Below are positions 4,750 through 14,648 of a stretch of 24,893 nt of DNA, in pieces. This stretch comes from a virus: positions 1 through 24,893 of IMG/VR virus record IMGVR_UViG_3300025646_000339, one strand, 5' to 3'. The notes beneath the pieces were generated by a model, which saw only the letters and a program-made list of their open reading frames with translations, made no database searches and was not told the DNA's origin. Position 1 is the first letter of the stretch. Each line of letters opens with the position of its first letter. Position numbers and translations under genes: made by a program.

Positions 4750-6735
4750 ATGGCTGGCACAACAAACAGCGGTAGACGTGACGTTCCTGCCGAAGACAAA
4801 ATCCGTTTCTGGGAAGCACGCGCAGCAGGCATCTCCATCAAAGAAGCTTGCAAAATAGCTGGCATTCATTACAACACCGGCCAAAAATGGGATGCCAAGA
4901 AACGAAAAATTGCTGCCGAACAACAAGCAGCCGACTTTGCTGTCAAAAAAGCTGGAGCACAATCCGGTCGTGAACGCGCACAGCTACGCCAAAGCTTGGA
5001 CGAAGCCACCGACCTGCCACCAGTCATCCCGTATGAGCGTCTGTCGGAACGAGCAAAACGCGGCTGGGACGACTTTGATTACTTCCGGCGTGTCTATCTA
5101 GGTCGAGTCCCGTCACCCTGGCAGGTAGATGCCGCATACAAAATTGTTCAACACCTCGAGTCTGAAGAAAAAGAGTTTCTTGTACTCAACTGTCCACCCG
5201 GTGCCGGAAAATCCACCCTTTTTCACGACGTAGCAGTCTGGTGCATAGTACGAAATCGTGCGATTCGAGTCCTTATCGGCTCGATATCGCAAACACTAGC
5301 GAAACAATACTCCCGTCGTATCCGTGAAACCCTTGAACGACCCACCCGCCTAATTGCTGACCCTGAAATGGTGAAAAAAGGGTTGACAATTGACGCTGAA
5401 GGCTGTTTGGCCCAAGATTATGGCCGGTTCAAACCGTTGGCTTCCGGTTCGTTGTGGCGTGCAGAAGAATTCGTGGTAGAACAGTTCATTCCTGGCGGGC
5501 TAGACAACAAAGAACCCACCGTTTCTGCGTACGGTATCGACTCAGAGTTCATCGGTCACCGTGCCGACCTATGTTTGTTTGACGATGTTGCCTCACCGGA
5601 GAACGCTAAAGAATCTGTTGCCCGTGACCGGCTGCTGGAACGCTGGGACTCAATGGCTGAGGCACGTTGCGACCCTGGCGGGCTAGTGAATGTAATCGGT
5701 CAGAGGCTCGGTCCAGGCGACTTGTACAAACATTGTTTAGACAAAGTGACCTATGACGACATTGAAGAGGATGACGGCGAAGACGCAACTGTTGAGGACG
5801 CTTTGGCCGATCCGGTGCGTGTACCCAAATACCATCATCTTGTTTACAAAGCGTATTACGAAGAGCTGGACACCGGCAAACAGTCGCGTTCTAAAAGTTC
5901 ACCGGCATGGCCGGAAGGACCGTTGCTAGATCCGGTACGTTTACCGTGGAAAGACCTGTCGTTCATCCGATACAACCAGCCACAAAAGTTCCGTGTCGTC
6001 TACCAGCAAGAAGACATCGATTTGGATTATCAGCTTGTGGAACGCCCACAGTTGATTGGCGGCATCGCATCAGACGGTGTGGAATATCCGGGTTGTATTG
6101 ACCGTGACCGTTTCCCAGGAAACATTACTCGTGGGTTGAAACCGCCGTGGGTGTCAATCATTTCGGTTGACCCTTCGCCAGCAAACTTTTGGGGGGTTAT
6201 TTGGACTATCTATCAGCCCGATCTTGGTTTGTATCACGTTGTCGATATAGAACGCACCAAACTTACAGCAGAAGACCTGCTCGGTTACGATATGTCCACT
6301 GGCCGATATACCGGAATTCTTGACGACTGGTGTGATCGTGCCGAGGACATGGGTTATCCGGTGTCACATATTGTTGTTGAGATTAACGCAGCGCAACGGT
6401 TTTTGTTGGCACACGATTTTGTGCGACGTTGGCAGGCGTTACGACAGGTGCTAATCATTCCGCATACCACGTCACGCAACAAGCTGGATGAGAACTTTGG
6501 TTTGGAAGCGTTGATCCCTCCGGTTGTCAGGTCGGGTTCGTTGCGGTTGCCTCGCATGTCGGAGAACTGGAAAACGTTGGCGTTGGTGCAAGAGTTGGAA
6601 ACTTGGACTCGTGATAAGAAAAAGGGCACGGACTTGGCGATGGCGTTGTGGTTTATGTTGTTGCACGCCCCGAAGTTGACGGAACCTAAACGTCCACCTC
6701 GCATGTGGCGACCCTCATTTTTGGTTGGTACATAA
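4750..6735 (+). CDS. terL: Terminase large subunit with N-terminal HTH
   Basis: Motor and nuclease that packages phage DNA into the prohead through the portal. The start is set at ATG 4750 (MAGTTNSGRRDVP), not at the upstream in-frame ATG 4690, which would run through the promoter region. Residues about 16-48 form a helix-turn-helix (SIKEACKIAGIHYNTGQKW) of the kind usually found in the small subunit. The ATPase has Walker A CPPGAGKST (148-156) and Walker B LCLFDD (274-279). The RNase-H-like nuclease shows SVDPS with D474, VVEINAAQRF with E544 and KGTDLAMALWF with D628. The length of 661 residues is long for the family because of the N-terminal extension. No separate small subunit is visible, so the HTH may take over DNA recognition. 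The next gene overlaps its stop by one base. Confidence 0.95.
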   Translation: MAGTTNSGRRDVPAEDKIRFWEARAAGISIKEACKIAGIHYNTGQKWDAKKRKIAAEQQAADFAVKKAGAQSGRERAQLRQSLDEATDLPPVIPYERLSERAKRGWDDFDYFRRVYLGRVPSPWQVDAAYKIVQHLESEEKEFLVLNCPPGAGKSTLFHDVAVWCIVRNRAIRVLIGSISQTLAKQYSRRIRETLERPTRLIADPEMVKKGLTIDAEGCLAQDYGRFKPLASGSLWRAEEFVVEQFIPGGLDNKEPTVSAYGIDSEFIGHRADLCLFDDVASPENAKESVARDRLLERWDSMAEARCDPGGLVNVIGQRLGPGDLYKHCLDKVTYDDIEEDDGEDATVEDALADPVRVPKYHHLVYKAYYEELDTGKQSRSKSSPAWPEGPLLDPVRLPWKDLSFIRYNQPQKFRVVYQQEDIDLDYQLVERPQLIGGIASDGVEYPGCIDRDRFPGNITRGLKPPWVSIISVDPSPANFWGVIWTIYQPDLGLYHVVDIERTKLTAEDLLGYDMSTGRYTGILDDWCDRAEDMGYPVSHIVVEINAAQRFLLAHDFVRRWQALRQVLIIPHTTSRNKLDENFGLEALIPPVVRSGSLRLPRMSENWKTLALVQELETWTRDKKKGTDLAMALWFMLLHAPKLTEPKRPPRMWRPSFLVGT

Positions 6736-6827
6736 TGCCTTGCGAGAACTGTGGAAAAGAATTTGATCCCGTAGCTACTCGTTGGCGATGCCCACACTGC
6801 GGATTAAAGCACCACTGCTGTGGATAA
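6735..6827 (+). CDS. 30-aa zinc-ribbon microprotein between terminase and portal
   Basis: ATG 6735 shares a base with the terminase stop (TAATG). The 30-residue product MPCENCGKEFDPVATRWRCP... has CENC (3-6), CPHC (19-22) and a HHCC tail (26-29), a rubredoxin-like zinc knuckle. The PVATRW motif between the two CxxC pairs is one I recall from similar tiny phage proteins at this locus, unconfirmed here. It may assist the packaging motor or the portal, but this is inference from position. The tight coupling makes chance unlikely. Confidence 0.75.
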   Translation: MPCENCGKEFDPVATRWRCPHCGLKHHCCG

Positions 6828-6869
6828 TGGTATCCTTAGCGTAAGACTGTCAACTATCTTGGAGTGCGC

Positions 6870-8633
6870 GTGAGGACTATCGAAGAAATTGTAGCGATGT
6901 ACAATCATCGTCGCCGGATACTAGGTCCAGTCCACGACCAAATGTTGAAGGTGCGTGAACTTGCCAAAGGCGACGTGATCGTTCCGTTGAACGAACTAGA
7001 CAAGAACGCTAAAGCATCTGTCGCCAACCTGCTGTCTGTCGGCCTTGACCAAATGTCAATGCGTGTTGCATCCACAATGCCACACCCGTACTTCCCTCCA
7101 ATGAAGGAAGGTTCGGAACGTTCTAAAGATTTGGCTTCGTTGCGACACAAAGCAATGTTGGCGATGTGGGATCAGAACCGGATGAACATGAAGCTCCGGC
7201 GACGCGCCCGACATCTGCTCGGCTACTCAATGTCACCTGTCGTGGTGAAGCCGTGTTTCCGCACGAACGCACCGAAATGGCATTTGCGTAACCCGCTTGA
7301 CACCTACCCGTCACCGAACGAAGATCCAGACAACCCTGTCCCAGAAAACGTGATCTTTACCTACCGCAAACCGTACTCGTGGCTCATCCAAATGTACGGT
7401 CCGCAGGTTGATGGCCGTCTACGGGTTGGCCGACCAGAACCAGACACCCAGTTCACGTTGCTGGAATATGTTTGCGAGAACGAAATTGTGGTCGGTGTGC
7501 TGGGCGCAGAGGATGACCCGTCGCTGAATTACATGGAACGTGCCGGTATGGAAGTGCTTGAACTGGAGCGCATCGTTAACCGTGCCGGTTGCCCCCTAGT
7601 AATTATCCCGCAACGCATCACACTTGACACCCCCAGGGGACAGTTCGATGACATGCTCGGAATGTTCTACACCCGTGCGCGTCTGCAAGCATTAACAGAA
7701 ATCGCCATTGAGCGAGGCATTTTCCCAGACGAATATCTGGTTGCCCGCCCCGGCGAGAACCCTGAAATTATTGCGTTAGCTGACGGCAAACGTGGTGAGC
7801 TGGGCATCATCAAAGGTGGCGACCTACAAATCCAGCAGGTCAACCCCGGCTACAAAACCGATACGGCTCTTGACCGCATTGAACGGCAGGAACGTTTGGA
7901 AGGTGCAATCCCGGCAGAGTTCGGTGGCGAATCTGGCACAAACATTCGTACAGGTCGCCGTGGCGAAAACGTGCTGTCAGCAGTCGTGGACTACCGAGTG
8001 CAGGAAGCACAAGACCTGTTTGCATCCTCTCTGCTGGAAGAAGACAAGGTTGCTATCGCAATCGAGAAAGCTTATTTCGGTTCGCAACCCAAATCGTTCT
8101 TCATGCCGGGACGCGCACAGTCCGGCAAAGTTGACTACACACCAAACAAAATTTGGGAAACCGACTTCCACTACGTTTCGTACTCTGCATCTGGTTCCGA
8201 CGTAAATAACTTGATTGTTGGCCTCGGACAGCGCATGGGTACTGGCATGATGTCAAAAGAATCTGCCCGTGAAGCCGACCCGATGATCGGTGACCCAGAA
8301 CTAGAGCATGATCGCATCACCGCTGAAGGCGTAGAGTCCGCGCTGCTAGCATCGATCCAGCAGCAAGCAGCCAACCCGGAAGGTCCATACCAGCCAGCCG
8401 ATCTTGCAGCGCTGGTTAAGAAAGTAATGTTGGAAAAGAAATCGTTGTTTGACGCTGTCACAGAAATTGATGAAGCAGCCCGTGAACGTCAAGCACAAGA
8501 AGTTCCGGCTGGCGCACCTGAAGGTATGCCAGGTTTGGCAATGCCAGGTATGGGTGCCGAGGCACCGATGGCTCCACCGCCAGGACCTGCGGAACCTTCT
8601 CTTGACGCTCTTCTCGCACAACTCGGAGGCTGA
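6870..8633 (+). CDS. Portal protein
   Basis: Forms the dodecameric ring at the capsid vertex through which DNA enters and leaves. The product (587 aa) follows the terminase and has the pattern of actinophage portal proteins: an N-terminal helical region (TIEEIVAMYNHRRRILGPVHDQ), a central mixed alpha/beta domain with many short acidic turns, a LDRIERQERLEGAIPAEFGG segment typical of the stem/crown helices, and a Pro/Met/Gly-rich C-terminal tail. GTG 6870 is preferred because GGAG lies five bases upstream; GTG 6864 in the same frame overlaps that ribosome site. Both lengths are within the family range. It ends two bases before the next start. Confidence 0.9.
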   Translation: MRTIEEIVAMYNHRRRILGPVHDQMLKVRELAKGDVIVPLNELDKNAKASVANLLSVGLDQMSMRVASTMPHPYFPPMKEGSERSKDLASLRHKAMLAMWDQNRMNMKLRRRARHLLGYSMSPVVVKPCFRTNAPKWHLRNPLDTYPSPNEDPDNPVPENVIFTYRKPYSWLIQMYGPQVDGRLRVGRPEPDTQFTLLEYVCENEIVVGVLGAEDDPSLNYMERAGMEVLELERIVNRAGCPLVIIPQRITLDTPRGQFDDMLGMFYTRARLQALTEIAIERGIFPDEYLVARPGENPEIIALADGKRGELGIIKGGDLQIQQVNPGYKTDTALDRIERQERLEGAIPAEFGGESGTNIRTGRRGENVLSAVVDYRVQEAQDLFASSLLEEDKVAIAIEKAYFGSQPKSFFMPGRAQSGKVDYTPNKIWETDFHYVSYSASGSDVNNLIVGLGQRMGTGMMSKESAREADPMIGDPELEHDRITAEGVESALLASIQQQAANPEGPYQPADLAALVKKVMLEKKSLFDAVTEIDEAARERQAQEVPAGAPEGMPGLAMPGMGAEAPMAPPPGPAEPSLDALLAQLGG

Positions 8634-8635
8634 CA

Positions 8636-8968
8636 ATGGCTGAAGCCGAATTCACTGGTCAAACATACGGCCAAGCAACGCAACAGGCCCAATCGCAACA
8701 AGCTGTTCCTACTGGCGCACCCCCAACCGAGGTTCAAGCACAAAAAATGTCTGCCCCAGTTACAGGTTTGACTGCACCAACTGAACGTCCTGATGAACCA
8801 ATTACTGCTGGTTCACCTTTCGGCCCTGGCCCTAACCGTGTTTCATATCAGCCACGCAAACTGGTTGGTGTTGACGAAGTCGAAGAACAACTTGCCGTGT
8901 TAAACGAAATGTACCCGAACGAAGGTGTCGCATTGTTGTTGGCTCGTTTACGGGAGCGTCGCCGGTGA
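8636..8968 (+). CDS. Hypothetical head-region protein (110 aa)
   Basis: GGAGG precedes ATG 8636, two bases after the portal stop. The first 75 residues are Gln/Pro/Ala/Thr-rich and probably disordered (GQATQQAQSQQAVPTGAPP). The last 35 form a likely amphipathic helix with basic end (VDEVEEQLAVLNEMYPNEGVALLLARLRERRR). Position between portal and the giant internal protein suggests a minor head or connector role, for example a portal-binding peptide. No family is recognised. It overlaps the next GTG start by four bases. Confidence 0.75.
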   Translation: MAEAEFTGQTYGQATQQAQSQQAVPTGAPPTEVQAQKMSAPVTGLTAPTERPDEPITAGSPFGPGPNRVSYQPRKLVGVDEVEEQLAVLNEMYPNEGVALLLARLRERRR

Positions 8969-11900
8969 GTGATCCCCGTGATATGTCCGTTGACGATGAA
9001 GAGCAGCTGTACCGTGAACTTGCCGCTTCTGAGTCCCGCCGCAACAGTTACCGTGCAACAGCCACGCCTGATCTCTCAGACATAACCAATCGGATCGTAC
9101 AAAACGTTCCACATATTGAACCTGGAGTCGCTTTATCTATCGCACAGGGCATCACAAACGGACAAATATCGTACGACGACGGCATCAATCTCGGGCTGAA
9201 CGCAACCAAAGCACAAATCGAAACAACCCCCCAAGAACCCGAACAGGGCGGCAGAGGTTTCTTCGGTCGCATTGTTGACGGCGCACAAGAAACATTGAAA
9301 AGCGGTGTCAAATGGGGTGTCGCTGGCCTCGAGTTCGTACCACAGATCGTCACGAACGTTGCTTCACGAGTTGTACCCCAGGGCGGCACGTCCGGCGCAA
9401 AATATGAAGAGCTGTACCAGGCTCCTAAAACAGATTTTTGGGATGGGCTCGTAGCATCAACCGATCTTGGTGCGCTCATGTCCGGCGTAGAATCCGGCAA
9501 CGGATATTTCATCGGTGAAGCAGCATTCGAACGACAGCAGCAAGCCGCCAAAGATTACCGTGGCACAATCGACGGTGAAGCTTGGACTATCGGTCGAGGT
9601 TTCGCAACAACATTCACCCAGCCAGGTTCACGCGAATACAACATCCTGTCCGGCATTGTTGACGCAGCAGCAGCTATCGCTATCCCTTCAGTTCCTGGAG
9701 GCAAAGCAATTTCCAAAGGTGTCACAAAAGCATCTGATCTTGCAGGTCTGCGTCGTGTTTCTGGTTTAACAGATTTCGCTACACCGTACATTCAGCGTTC
9801 CAAAGTGAATTCGTGGCTGGAAAGCGGTTCCGGCAGGGCGGTCATTGACCGAATCCAAAACGTCACGACAATGGACGAAGCAAAATCTTTGTTCCCTAGA
9901 GCAGACCGTTTGTTTCATTCGTCTGTTATTGATGCAAACTCGTTTGACGAAGTCAACACGCTGCTGCAAGACAGTTTGGGGTTGGCTAAACCAGGTTTGT
10001 ACCGTGTTGACGACATGAAGATCGGCATGCTTGATGATGCCCGTCGCAAAATTTCTTTGTCTCCGAGGTTCTCTGGCCGCTTAAGCGCAGTTGTCCCTGG
10101 ACGAGAATTCGTTGTTGATGCAGGAGATACTCGTGCGTTGACAAAAACTGTTGATAACGCTGACGCATACATGAAAACAGTGCGAATTGACGCAAAAGAT
10201 CGTAACCTAATCACTAAGCGTTTGACTGACGCATTGGGCAGCAACAACCGTGCCGAAGCTCGAATTGTATTAGACGAGCTGGAAAAAAGAGTAATTGACG
10301 CTGTTGTTGAAACAAGCGGCCCGCTTGCACGCAAAATTGACAGACAGTTCGTTGAACAAATGTTTGGCGAGTACCGAAAAAACGTCGACGAGTTCGTCAA
10401 CTACGGATACATCGACGATGCCGGTGACGCAGCAGTTATTGACGGGTTGACATACGAAGTCAAAAACGCTGCTGGAGACATCGAAGTTCGTAAAGGCGGA
10501 GGTGTCAAAGACACCGCACACCTGTCAACAGAAGTCAAAAAATTCTCTACGTTCTTCCCAGACCCACGAGCACTACGACGAGTCAGCTCCCAATACTCAT
10601 GGCTGTGGACAAAATCTGCACAAAACCCAGAGGTATTTGGTGACGCACGCACATTTGTGACCGCATTGGACTTTGTGCAAAACAAAGTATGGCGGCCACT
10701 CACCCTCGTCACGGGCGGATATATGTTCCGTAACATGCTTGAGTCCATCATGCGTCAAACAACAGCACGAGGAATTGCTTCAGGGCCTACCCACCCGATG
10801 CAATGGATACAGTCCATGATGGGCTACAAACATATCGGTGACCTTGAAGGCACACGCTGGCTTGGCGAAGCTGGACGTTTGTCCAGAGAAGCAAACAAAG
10901 AATTCTTTGAAGCAACCGGAGCAAAAATCCGTGAACTCCAAGACCCCGTGTACCTACAAGAACGAGCCATCCGCACAGGCCGGTTCGCTCTAGCAAAAAG
11001 AACTGACAGCCCAGACGATTACGCCCGTGGTGTAGCAACAGAAATCCGTTTGCTAGCTGGTGACGAAGTCGCACGACGACTAGCCCGAAACGAATCAATC
11101 AATGACATTGTCAACAACTTTTTGACTCAACCTCAAGGCAACCAATATGTGCAGGGCCTCCAGTCACGTTGGACAAACCGCAAAATCATTGGTTCTGACG
11201 GCGCAGAAACACAAGGAACAGTCAAGTTCATTAACGCTGACGGCACATACGATGTTGACAACTTGAAAGCGTACGTCAAGTCTGTAGAGGATCGTTTGCA
11301 TCTTAAAACTGGTTCCCGTTTCGAAATGGTTGACGGCAAAAAGCAGTACATCGCTAACACCGGCTACGAAAGCCTCCGCCAAGCTATTGCTAACTCACAA
11401 CCAGGATCTTTAGGAGGATTCGTTGGTCGCAACGGAAAACAATCCGACGCATTCCGACAAGTCAACGTCGGAGCAAAACTTGAAGACGGATACGAACCGT
11501 TCGAATACACTCAAGATTTCCTAGACGAAATCGCTGCTATCGCATCCGACGCAGATGTTCGCCTACCAGAATACGTCAAACTTGCCCCACGCCTCGAAGA
11601 CCAAGTGATTGCAGGCAAATCAAAAGCAAACTGGTTCGACCAAACAACAAACCACTTCTTCTCAAGTGTGTTCGGCAAAAAAGAAGCGTTCCTCAACCGT
11701 TCACCAGTGTTCAGACAGTATTACTACAGGAAAATTAACGACCTGGTTAACGCCAACGAACTGTCACCCGAAGCTCTCGCACGAGCATACGAAGCAGTTG
11801 CCGAAGGCGGCTACAAATATTTCAACGAAAAAGTTGACATGCTGTCCCGCTTGAAACCCAATGCTAACGGCAAATACACTTGGGATGGCCGTGATATCAG

Positions 11901-13929
11901 CGAACGGGCATACAAAAAATTGGTGTCTGACGCACAAAAAGACTTGACAAAAGCAAAAAAACGTGTAGCGGCGAAAGGCCCTGACGCTTACGAAATTTTG
12001 GATGACGATTGGGCAGCACGATATGTCGGTTCAAAAGAACTGTGGCAAAAAATTAAGGATGCGCGCTCAGGCAAATTTAAGCCATCGACAACGTCACGCA
12101 CCCGCCAGCTAGAAGCGTTAACACCTGATGCAAAGGGACGTTACCTTGTTGACGGCAAACTGGTTTCGCAACGCCAATACGATCAGCTCCTGATCGCATC
12201 TCGAGGGCTATCGCTAGAAGAAGCATCCTTTGCAGCAAAAGCATTCGCAATGGAAGAAACCAAACGAGTGTTTTACAACGCTGCGGAAGTCAACAACTTT
12301 ACTGACATCATGCGTATCGCTATCCCGTTCGGACCGGCATGGGGCGAAGCAATGCGGTTCTACGGCAAAGAAGTCATCACGAAACCGAACCGTGCAAAAA
12401 ACCTTGCTGTGTCGGTTCAAGGTGTCCGTGACGCAGACCCAGACGGCGACGGAAGAGGGTTCTTCTACAAAGACCCTGTTACCGGAGAAATGATGTTCAA
12501 CTATCCGTTCTCCACCGACCTGATGCCGTTTATCGGTGCAGGTGCTGGAGCAATCCTGTTTGAAACATTGTTTGGTCGTGGACGCAGCTCCGTAGCCACC
12601 GCAGGATTTGGCGCACTCGGCGGACTTGGCTTAGGCATAATCGGCAAACAAGTTGCTGACGAAAGCCTCGGGGACGCATCATTCCAACTACAAGCACCAG
12701 CACAATCACTATCACAATCTTTTCAGGTGCTTCCAGGTTTCGGTCCGGTCATTCAGATGTCTGCCGCAAAACTGTTGGGCGAAAGACCAGAGTTTGACGA
12801 CGTGTTAAGCGTCATATCGCCGTTCGGTTCTTACGAAGATCCGTTGTCAAGCATTGTTCCGTCATGGGCGCAGAAACTGACACAGGCTATTACTGCTGAC
12901 CCTGAGAACGACCGCTATTTCGCTGACTTGTATATCGAGTCGTTCCGTGCAATTTATGCGACAGGAGAATACGACAACACCGATTCGACACAGATGCAGG
13001 AATTGCGTAAGCGTGCAGGTTTTGTAGCTAAAACGCTTCTTGTGTTGCGTTCACTCGGACAGTTTGTTGGCCCTGCCCGACCAGAACCCGAACTTCTGGT
13101 TCCAACCAAATTTGAGGGCGATGTCACTGTAAAAGATGTTGAACTGTTTGTGCAGAACAATGTCCCTGCATCAATTCTTGCTTCGGTGTTCCGCACTATG
13201 CAGGAAGAGGACTACGAAAACGCTGTGGTCAATTTCTTGCAGACGTTCGGTTCAGAAGCGATGATGTACATGCCAGGTTTGTCAAACAGCAACGTTCAGG
13301 GTTTGCAAGCCACTGATGTGTTCGGTGATTGGGAGCGTCGCAATAAAGATGTGATTGAAGCGTTCCCCACGGTGTACGGATATTTCGCTACTTCGGGCGG
13401 CGAGTTTGAGTTGTCAACCTATCTGCGTCAGCTCAGGTCTGGGGCGCGTGACCGTATCACCGACCCAGCTATTTTGCAGCAAGACGCAGAAGCAGTGGTC
13501 GGCAAGGCGTTGTACATCCAACAGGTACGAGAGTTAGGTGACGATCTTTCTGATCGTACAGCTGCCGAGCTTCGCCAGTACCGTACCGATCTGGAGAATC
13601 GTCTTCCTGGTTTCAAGTACCAGCCGTTGAACATTAATGAACGTCAACAGATTCTTGCTCAGATCATTGATGCATCAGAGAATGCTCCTAGTTTGCAGAA
13701 CAATGCGATTGCCCGTTCGGTGCGTACTTATAACGTTTACCGTGAACAAGCGTTGGCTGTAGCTATTCAACGCAACGATGGTGTTGACACTGGTAGTTTG
13801 CTCACCCGCAAAAGTAACGCCGATCTGCGACAATGGTTACGGAAAGTAGGTGACACGTTGACATCTCAACCAAATTCACAGTTTGAACGAGTATGGACAC
13901 GAGTCTTTTTTGATGAGGTTGATTTCTGA
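8965..13929 (+). CDS. Giant internal virion protein (1654 aa)
   Basis: Starts at GTG 8965 in a GTGA overlap. With 1654 residues it is the largest protein in the window, between portal and capsid genes, where podoviruses carry internal ejection proteins. A hydrophobic glycine-rich region at about 1186-1230 (FIGAGAGAILFETLF, then FGALGGLGLGIIGK) could enter a membrane. Just before it, at about 1100-1135, is a block (NNFTDIMRIAIPFGPAWGEAMRFYG) I recall from large virion proteins of other phages. Another hydrophobic stretch lies near 225-245. Much of the rest is charged and helical. No peptidase or lytic transglycosylase motif is evident. A tape measure is less likely because no tail tube genes are nearby. 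Codon choice changes from A/C-ending to T/G-ending near 12,720. Confidence 0.75.
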   Translation: MSDPRDMSVDDEEQLYRELAASESRRNSYRATATPDLSDITNRIVQNVPHIEPGVALSIAQGITNGQISYDDGINLGLNATKAQIETTPQEPEQGGRGFFGRIVDGAQETLKSGVKWGVAGLEFVPQIVTNVASRVVPQGGTSGAKYEELYQAPKTDFWDGLVASTDLGALMSGVESGNGYFIGEAAFERQQQAAKDYRGTIDGEAWTIGRGFATTFTQPGSREYNILSGIVDAAAAIAIPSVPGGKAISKGVTKASDLAGLRRVSGLTDFATPYIQRSKVNSWLESGSGRAVIDRIQNVTTMDEAKSLFPRADRLFHSSVIDANSFDEVNTLLQDSLGLAKPGLYRVDDMKIGMLDDARRKISLSPRFSGRLSAVVPGREFVVDAGDTRALTKTVDNADAYMKTVRIDAKDRNLITKRLTDALGSNNRAEARIVLDELEKRVIDAVVETSGPLARKIDRQFVEQMFGEYRKNVDEFVNYGYIDDAGDAAVIDGLTYEVKNAAGDIEVRKGGGVKDTAHLSTEVKKFSTFFPDPRALRRVSSQYSWLWTKSAQNPEVFGDARTFVTALDFVQNKVWRPLTLVTGGYMFRNMLESIMRQTTARGIASGPTHPMQWIQSMMGYKHIGDLEGTRWLGEAGRLSREANKEFFEATGAKIRELQDPVYLQERAIRTGRFALAKRTDSPDDYARGVATEIRLLAGDEVARRLARNESINDIVNNFLTQPQGNQYVQGLQSRWTNRKIIGSDGAETQGTVKFINADGTYDVDNLKAYVKSVEDRLHLKTGSRFEMVDGKKQYIANTGYESLRQAIANSQPGSLGGFVGRNGKQSDAFRQVNVGAKLEDGYEPFEYTQDFLDEIAAIASDADVRLPEYVKLAPRLEDQVIAGKSKANWFDQTTNHFFSSVFGKKEAFLNRSPVFRQYYYRKINDLVNANELSPEALARAYEAVAEGGYKYFNEKVDMLSRLKPNANGKYTWDGRDISERAYKKLVSDAQKDLTKAKKRVAAKGPDAYEILDDDWAARYVGSKELWQKIKDARSGKFKPSTTSRTRQLEALTPDAKGRYLVDGKLVSQRQYDQLLIASRGLSLEEASFAAKAFAMEETKRVFYNAAEVNNFTDIMRIAIPFGPAWGEAMRFYGKEVITKPNRAKNLAVSVQGVRDADPDGDGRGFFYKDPVTGEMMFNYPFSTDLMPFIGAGAGAILFETLFGRGRSSVATAGFGALGGLGLGIIGKQVADESLGDASFQLQAPAQSLSQSFQVLPGFGPVIQMSAAKLLGERPEFDDVLSVISPFGSYEDPLSSIVPSWAQKLTQAITADPENDRYFADLYIESFRAIYATGEYDNTDSTQMQELRKRAGFVAKTLLVLRSLGQFVGPARPEPELLVPTKFEGDVTVKDVELFVQNNVPASILASVFRTMQEEDYENAVVNFLQTFGSEAMMYMPGLSNSNVQGLQATDVFGDWERRNKDVIEAFPTVYGYFATSGGEFELSTYLRQLRSGARDRITDPAILQQDAEAVVGKALYIQQVRELGDDLSDRTAAELRQYRTDLENRLPGFKYQPLNINERQQILAQIIDASENAPSLQNNAIARSVRTYNVYREQALAVAIQRNDGVDTGSLLTRKSNADLRQWLRKVGDTLTSQPNSQFERVWTRVFFDEVDF

Positions 13930-14648
13930 TGAGTCAAATTGATGACGGCACAAATGATGTTGATCCGTTGGGTTTGGGTACACCGACGTTTTATGCGCCT
14001 GCCCCGGATACCCCGTATCAGCCGCCTGCACGACAAGTTGTAATTGACGGTCAACGCCAGGACTACACAGGTCCAGGGCTTGTCAACGCAAATAACCGTT
14101 TCGAATTTTACGATCAATCAGGTAAGCCAGGTAACTACAACCTACGCAACGATCCGCTTCAACTCTATTTGTCTCTACCTCAAGAACAGCTTGATGGTTT
14201 GCTGGGTCTGATGGAAAACGTCGGTTACAAAGTGAATACTCGAGCACAGCAGTTGTCTGCTATTGGCGAGCTGATGGAAGCTTCTAATGTTATTGGGCGC
14301 ACTTACGATGTGACGTTGCGTGAACTGGGTATGCGTGCTCCGGCGATGGCTACTGCTGCCCCACGGTATAGGGTGTCTGCTCCTGGCGACATTCTTGCTG
14401 TCGGCAATGAGGTTGCTAAAAAGACGTTGGGCCGTCAGTTTACTGAGGATGAGGGGCAGCGTTTTGTGTCGTCTTATCAGCAGGCCGAGTTGCAGTATCA
14501 GCAGGCTGGTTCTGGTGTTGTGACTTCTGCACCTTCTGCTGATGTTGCTGCTGAACAGTTCGCTACCCAGGCTGCACCTGATGAGGCTCAGGCTTACAAG
14601 TATTTGGGTTCGGTCGATATGTTGATGCGTAACATAGGAGCAATCTGA
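13929..14648 (+). CDS. Virion structural protein, unknown (239 aa)
   Basis: The ATG 13929 shares a base with the previous stop (TGATG); GAGG lies upstream. The N-terminal 65 residues are Pro/Asp-rich and likely extended. Residues 75-130 are helical (LPQEQLDGLLGLMENVGYK...QLSAIGELMEASNV). A later block (EVAKKTLGRQFTEDEGQRFVSSYQQAELQYQQ) resembles a segment I know from structural proteins of other actinophages, followed by Ala/Gln-rich tail. It is probably part of the internal core together with its neighbours. Function is inferred only from position and coupling. Confidence 0.7.
   Translation: MSQIDDGTNDVDPLGLGTPTFYAPAPDTPYQPPARQVVIDGQRQDYTGPGLVNANNRFEFYDQSGKPGNYNLRNDPLQLYLSLPQEQLDGLLGLMENVGYKVNTRAQQLSAIGELMEASNVIGRTYDVTLRELGMRAPAMATAAPRYRVSAPGDILAVGNEVAKKTLGRQFTEDEGQRFVSSYQQAELQYQQAGSGVVTSAPSADVAAEQFATQAAPDEAQAYKYLGSVDMLMRNIGAI

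Noticed and set aside
6819-6827. Exact DnaA box (TGTGGATAA) at the end of the zinc-ribbon gene, and another at 23865-23873
   Set aside because: Both are isolated and inside coding sequence, with no cluster or AT-rich region, so chance is sufficient.
8965-13929. Giant protein as a tape measure
   Set aside because: It lies between portal and capsid, and no tail tube, sheath or frameshifted tail chaperone genes are next to it.
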